Shown: one piece after another, positions 60,305 to 64,000 of the stretch
Numbering within the stretch: the first letter of the stretch is position 1
How the letters are laid out: the number at the start of each line of letters is the position of its first letter
Source: Hermatobates lingyangjiaoensis
Taxonomy: Eukaryota > Arthropoda > Insecta > Hemiptera > Hermatobatidae
Direction of reading: 5' to 3'
Assembly: GCA_026182355.1 (NCBI GenBank)
Contig: JAPFBL010001928.1
Location: 6,093,501 to 6,157,500, forward strand
Length of the DNA stretch: 64,000 nucleotides
The notes under the pieces: model-generated
What the model was told of the DNA's origin: nothing
The model's database searches: none
What the model saw: only the letters and a program-made list of their open reading frames with translations
Translations under genes and position numbers: made by a program

Positions 60305-60496
60305 TGTAAAAGTTGGGAGCAGTCCTTCTTCAATACATGCTTTTAAAAACTGGATGTCTGTTTCCACTTGATTTAATTTTGTCTTATATTTTTCCAAAAT
60401 ACGAAATTTTTTCTTCAACTCAGAACTCAACTTAAAAATTAATTCACCATAATTTCTTGTTTTATTATTGAACATGTTTCGGTGTACGTTCACCAT
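60305..60496 (-). pseudogene. N-terminal fragment of a Penelope-like element protein
   Basis: An open frame starts at ATG 60496 inside the F9 ribozyme and runs about 64 codons to an AT tract, where it is cut. It contains a charged helix-like stretch (ELKKKFRILEKYKTKL) followed by DIQFLKACIEEGLLPTF. The FLxxCxxxGLxP pattern after a coiled-coil-like segment is typical of PLE protein N-termini. Its place just after the 3' end of PLE2 makes a head-to-tail arrangement of two partial copies. Confidence 0.65.
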
Positions 60497-60502
60497 CTTC
60501 AG
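60471..60502 (-). ncRNA. F9 hammerhead ribozyme motif between two PLE partial copies
   Basis: Minus strand: CTGAAGA (60496-60502), unpaired T, stem GGTG/CACC with loop AACGTA, GAA, palindrome ACATGT (60472-60477), T. All core positions are intact. It begins 92 bases after the PLE2 stop and overlaps the first codons of the next PLE frame; both ATGs in it lie upstream of the predicted cleavage site. Confidence 0.82.
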
Positions 60503-60593
60503 AAAAACACACGATTAATTACAATTACCTTAACAAATGAATCTAATAGTTAAATTACATGTCAAAAACAATAAGTGAACAAGTTAACTAAGG

Positions 60594-61531
60594 TTACACT
60601 GACAGGTTAGGGGTTGTCAGTGTTGGCAAAACTAGCCCTAGGTTTCCAAACAAGCGCAACTGGTTGGCAAAATTACCTTTTTGATCGTTCATTCTAGGAG
60701 CTTTTTCTAGTATGAACAGCGCTTCTAATATCCTGAGTCTTCTTCCGTCCTTTTCTTTTGCTATAATTCTAGTATTATTCACCATAGTTTCCCTCGAAAT
60801 TTTTGTTTTGTGAATCTTTTGGAAGTGTTCTTTGGGGGCTCCTGAAACCAGATACATCGTCAGCCTCCTAGAAAGGGTAGTAGTTGTTGATCCTATATAT
60901 GAGTATTTTTGGAATTCACAGTTTCCCAGTGGACATTGAAACTCATATACTAGGTTCGTTTGTTTCAGCGGCTGTTTCTTTTCATGCTGGTTCCTTATAA
61001 TCAGTTGCGTGGTGGTTTTGTTCCTATAGAAAATAATAAGCTGGATCCTGTCTTCTTGCTTTTTAACCTTGATATTGTTTTTTAATATTGTTTTAATTAT
61101 TCTTTCGTCTGTTTTATAGCTGTCCGAAAATTGGTTTTCATAGTATATCTTGTAGGTAGTTTGCTTTGTTACTTCATCTCCCTCATTTTTTTCTTTCTTC
61201 TGATTAATATAGTTTTTAAGAGTTTCATCAAATTCACTGTTCTTGTAGCCATTGTTGATAAAAACCTGCTTTAAATTTTCTATCGCTCTGTTGAAGGTTT
61301 CCCAATCGGCCGAGATTTTAAATGCTCTGTCTATCAGTGTTTTAATAGTGCCATTTTTATATCTTGAGGGACATTCACTCTTGTTGTTGAGGTATATACC
61401 GCTGTGTGTTGGCTTGAAAACCATCGCTGTTGATAACTCACTATCATTTGCAGATATCTGTACATCCAGGAAATTAATTTTATTGTTTACAGCTACCTCA
61501 TGGGTAAATTTCAGCACAGACTTTTTTAAAA

Positions 61532-61535
<4 letters not shown>
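60594..61535 (-). CDS. Penelope-like element: reverse transcriptase C-terminus plus GIY-YIG endonuclease (PLE2)
   Basis: The 313 codons begin within the C-terminal part of the PLE reverse transcriptase. NNKINFLDVQIS (residues 17-28), FKPTHSGIYLNN (40-51) and the following RYKNGTIKTLIDRAFKI block match the post-catalytic part of the family. The endonuclease follows: VYEF (196-199) as the GIY half, YSYIGS (211-216) as the YIG half, arginines 223-224, glutamate 271 in LRILEALFI, and N291. The catalytic YxDD part of the RT is absent because the frame is cut at the AT tract at 61536. PLE1 and PLE2 share only motifs, so they belong to different PLE lineages. The frame is uninterrupted, so decay has been slight since truncation. 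Confidence 0.9.

Positions 61536-61566
<31 letters not shown>
61536..61566. repeat. (AT)n at PLE2 truncation point
   Basis: Perfect AT run joining the truncated PLE2 to the F2 unit. Confidence 0.95.
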
Positions 61567-61567
<1 letters not shown>

Positions 61568-61614
61568 TTTAACACATAGAAAAGAACACAGAAAGACACT
61601 ACAGAACTCACTTC

Positions 61615-61640
61615 GATATTTCGACATCCGTCGTCATCGG
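61615..61640 (-). ncRNA. F2 hammerhead-like ribozyme motif
   Basis: Minus strand: CCGATGA, C, GAC/GTC, GAA, ATAT, C; stem I CTTC/GAAG. Lies upstream of PLE2 on the same strand. Confidence 0.7.
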
Positions 61641-61683
61641 GAAGAAGTGCGAAGTACTCGCGTTGAGAAGCAAACTACTACTC

Positions 61684-61726
<43 letters not shown>

Positions 61727-61786
61727 TGTGTTCTCTAATCGAGGTTCGGTTAATTTTCCAGGATAAAAAATCAAACTCTCGTTGCC

Positions 61787-61820
61787 AACGTTTCGGTTTT
61801 ATTTAAAACCTTTTTCATAG
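61787..61820 (-). ncRNA. F7b motif, degenerate core
   Basis: Same stem GGTTTT/AAAACC, GAA, ACGT, T as the 31.5 and 42.3 kb copies; C3 and G8 changed. Confidence 0.55.
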
Positions 61821-61941
61821 GCATCTTCTCCATACACTCTTCTTATATCCTCATAAAAACCCATATTTCTTCTTATATAAACCCAAATATATATATAACA
61901 GATTCAATAATATATCGACCGTTTGATAGAATAGGTGTGTT

Positions 61942-61974
61942 CTTGAAAAAGATTTTAAATAAAACCGAAACGTT
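61942..61974 (+). ncRNA. F7b motif, degenerate core
   Basis: Right arm copy; GAA, ACGT, T at 61974. One stem base is changed (GATTTT). Confidence 0.5.
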
Positions 61975-62179
61975 GGCAACGAGAGTTTGATTTTTTATCC
62001 TGGAAAATTGACCGAACCCCGATTAGAGAACACACCTATTCTATCAAACGGTCGATATATTATTGAATCTGTTATATATATATATATATAATTCTATCTT
62101 TTTTCGACCACAAAAAATAACAGCAAACAGCAGAGGTTATTGAGGGTTGGTCTACACAAACAAACACTTCACTTACGCC

Positions 62180-62211
62180 AACGTTTAGCTATATTTTCAT
62201 AGCATCATCAG
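62180..62211 (-). ncRNA. F7 hammerhead-like motif, G12 mutated
   Basis: Minus strand: CTGATGA, T, hairpin GCTATG/TATAGC, TAA instead of GAA, ACGT, T. Confidence 0.65.
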
Positions 62212-62467
62212 GGCTGTACAAATACAAACAAAACCAAACAAAACGTTTAACAAAAGAGATTTTTTATATTTCAAAATCAGAGAGCTCATGCAATAAAAAA
62301 ACAGACATTGCCAATCTTAGAAAACTTTATTGCAATATTATAAACGCTTAGCTTTTCTGGACAACCTGTTATAACCTATCGTATAACCTGTCTTATCTGT
62401 TTTGTAATTTTACTACTGTTTTCCTTGTGTCTATCTGTCAGACGTATATCTTGTTATTTGTACAGCC

Positions 62468-62499
62468 CTGATGATGCTATAAAAATATAGCGAAACGTT
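62468..62499 (+). ncRNA. F7 hammerhead ribozyme motif
   Basis: CTGATGA (62468-62474), T, 6-bp stem GCTATA/TATAGC with loop AAAA, GAA, ACGT (62495-62498), T at 62499; stem I GCC/GGC. Fully consistent core. Confidence 0.82.
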
Positions 62500-62642
62500 G
62501 GCGTAAGTGAAGTGTTTGTTTGTGTAGACCAACCCTCAATAACCTCTGCTGTTTGCTAAATATATATATTCTTCAATCAGCCTCTCCAATGAGTCTAACT
62601 TCAGTTTTTGCTTCTCTTCAGAGTTTACTCAAATCTTTCTAC

Positions 62643-62667
62643 CTAATGACGGCACAGCTCAAATATA
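62643..62667 (+). ncRNA. F11 ribozyme relic
   Basis: CTAATGA, C, weak hairpin, AAATATA. Similar to 42056-42081. Confidence 0.35.
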
Positions 62668-62669
62668 GT

Positions 62670-63050
62670 AGTCAGTTTTTATGACCTCTTTTTGTGTTTT
62701 TATTCTGCAAATTTAGTTTATATATTTGCAGAATTATTATAATAAACACACATGGCTCTAATTGGGTAAATCACCAATTTAATAACTAGAATTTTTTAAA
62801 AAAAATTGAAACATTTTCTTAAAAGTTTGAAAACTACTATTTCATTTTTTTTACTATTTTTAGTGGTAATGTCCTTTACATATATGTATAGACAAGATAC
62901 ACAATGATTCACAAATTAGATGCATCAAGCAATATACTCGTCTGAAGAATAACTTTTGAATAATGTCAGTATAGTTCAATTCAGGAAATGGTGAAAAGTT
63001 AAGAATCAAGTCGAAATTGTTTTATGCATACAAGCTATAATAGAAATATT
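62670..63050. other. AT-rich spacer, no gene seen
   Basis: No supported feature. Confidence 0.5.
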
Positions 63051-63057
63051 TCACAAT

Positions 63058-63148
63058 TGGGGTTTTTGACTCTGACAAAGACCGCTTGTTACGGTTGAAA
63101 GATCTTAGTCTTGTTTTCCCATTTCGTATTGTGGTTTGATCATTGAAA
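63058..63148 (+). mobile_element. F3 solo arm
   Basis: From GGGTTTTTGACTCTGAC to TGTGGTTTGATCATTG, without inverted partner or AT tract; flanked by unrelated sequence. Confidence 0.85.
63072..63106 (+). ncRNA. F3 ribozyme motif, G8A variant
   Basis: CTGACAA (G8 to A), A, GACCG/CGGTT, GAA, AGATCT, T at 63106; stem I GACT/AGTC. The core mutation predicts loss of activity. Confidence 0.68.
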
Positions 63149-63149
63149 G

Positions 63150-63855
63150 CTATAATAAATTTAACATGTCCTGTAGATGACTTAACAAATTATTTGCATT
63201 GTGTTTCATATTCCCTGAGTAAATGTCATTTATCAAGCATACTTTAATGATATAGATTTACTACAGTTATTCAAGTATGTAAAAGAGCTTCTTGAAATGA
63301 ATACTGATTATATTTTTAAGTAAACTATTCTTTATAAATGCAAGCCATAATTCATCTAGTAGTCTATCGCTATGGGCGCTTATAAAATCTTAACAGTTGA
63401 GTCGTTTATTACCAAGAAATGTAAAAAATATTTTACATGCAAAAATCAGGAATAACTGCGGTGTAATTAATGTGATATTGTGATGAAGTGTGAATATTTG
63501 ATGTAATTACGATTCATTGACGTTTATTATGACATGACTATAGTGATATGCAGCTGCAGAACTAACCTATTAAAATCTGTGTTTAGCCGTGTTTTCGTTT
63601 ATGGCTTGAATGGTACCTGTTTACAAACATACAGAGTATTCACACTGTTAAATACCGTATTTATTCAATAAATACGTTGTTTTACTTCAATAAAGTAAAA
63701 GTTGAACAAATAATTTACTAACTATTACTATTACTACTAACATTTACTATGGGTATTTAAAAAAATATGTTAATAACAAATACAAAATCAATGATAATGA
63801 CAATAAACATAGCAGAGATATCTAGACAAGATATTATTGGTTAAATCTTCATTCT
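63150..63855. other. AT-rich sequence, probably 3' flank of the edge gene
   Basis: Minus-strand AATAAA-type signals near 63657-63675 could end the transcript of the exon at 63856. Nothing else recognised. Confidence 0.35.
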
Positions 63856-63999
63856 TCAGTGAGAGGAGTACATCTGAGTGAAGGAGAAAGGTGGATGGCT
63901 TGACAGGGTTTGTATGGTGGTAATTCCCTCAGAAAAATTGACTCGGTCATAGACGTCACCTCTGTCAATATCAAACCATTGCCTGAGATACCGACTACA
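63856..63999 (-). CDS. Candidate terminal exon at the right edge, unidentified host gene
   Basis: On the minus strand 47 codons enter from the window edge and end in TGA (63856-63858). They read like a real protein C-terminus, with QWFDIDRGDVYDRVNFSEG and TIQTLSSHPPFSFTQMY, and composition is distinctly less AT-rich than around. The exon may begin at the edge, where GTGTAG could be an acceptor, or continue beyond. I do not recognise the family. Confidence 0.45.
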   Translation of the reverse strand, partial: CSRYLRQWFDIDRGDVYDRVNFSEGITTIQTLSSHPPFSFTQMYSSH

Positions 64000-64000
64000 C

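Larger units (their letters stand above)
60130..62575. mobile_element. Nested PLE and ribozyme mosaic
   Basis: Order from left to right: AT tract, F12 arm (plus), AT tract, PLE N-terminal fragment (minus), F9 ribozyme (minus), PLE reverse transcriptase/endonuclease fragment (minus), AT tract, F2 unit, AT tract, F7b inverted pair (about 61724-62070), AT tract, F7 inverted pair (about 62121-62557), AT tract. Every boundary falls on an AT microsatellite or a unit end. Confidence 0.85.

Noticed and set aside
61252..61572. 106-codon plus-strand frame
   Set aside because: It is antisense to the PLE2 reverse transcriptase/endonuclease frame.

Overview
The window is AT-rich, gene-poor eukaryotic DNA dominated by repeats. 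Long (AT)n, (GT)n and (ATT)n tracts, tRNA-derived SINEs with Pol III A and B boxes, and fragments of Penelope-like retroelements (PLEs) indicate a large metazoan nuclear genome. One SINE copy ends in AACCT units, the complement of the TTAGG arthropod telomere repeat. I therefore lean towards an arthropod, perhaps a chelicerate or crustacean, but this is weak inference. I see no bacterial-type genes, rRNA or CRISPR. Most open frames are read-throughs of tandem repeats and microsatellites.

Layout. 1-7 kb: a 6 x 120 bp satellite (1.89-2.61 kb), a 5'-truncated PLE with a GIY-YIG endonuclease (3.4-4.35 kb), and a purine-strand minisatellite of about 51 bp units (5.55-6.70 kb). 7-15 kb: a foldback at 7.7-7.9 kb, a SINE at 11.9-12.2 kb, and a foldback at 14.3-14.6 kb. 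16-19 kb: an 823-bp tandem duplication, a second repeat family and two ribozyme-bearing units. 26-34 kb: long (GT)n tracts and a mosaic of ribozyme units separated by AT tracts (31.4-32.4 kb). 34-37 kb: direct repeats, a weak gene candidate and a composite SINE. 38-52 kb: more foldbacks, including a PLE fragment inside arms of about 280 bp (43.4-44.2 kb). 59.8-64 kb: two candidate host 3'-terminal exons on the minus strand, with a PLE tandem and a nested ribozyme mosaic between them.

Main discovery. More than 40 short loci in about a dozen sequence families share one architecture. It runs: CTGANGA, one extra unpaired base, a hairpin whose stem covaries between families, GAA, a self-complementary 4-6 base palindrome beginning with A and ending with T, then a non-G base. 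This is the core of a hammerhead ribozyme with a minimal stem III, the kind reported with PLEs and reported to act as dimers. The palindromes differ between families (ACGCGT, AGATCT, AGCGCT, AGGCCT, ACATGT, ACGT, AATT, ATAT), so pairing is kept while sequence changes. All three PLE endonuclease fragments have such a motif downstream on the same strand. Most other copies are head-to-head inverted pairs abutting AT microsatellites, so the window looks like a graveyard of PLE termini that inserted repeatedly into AT tracts.
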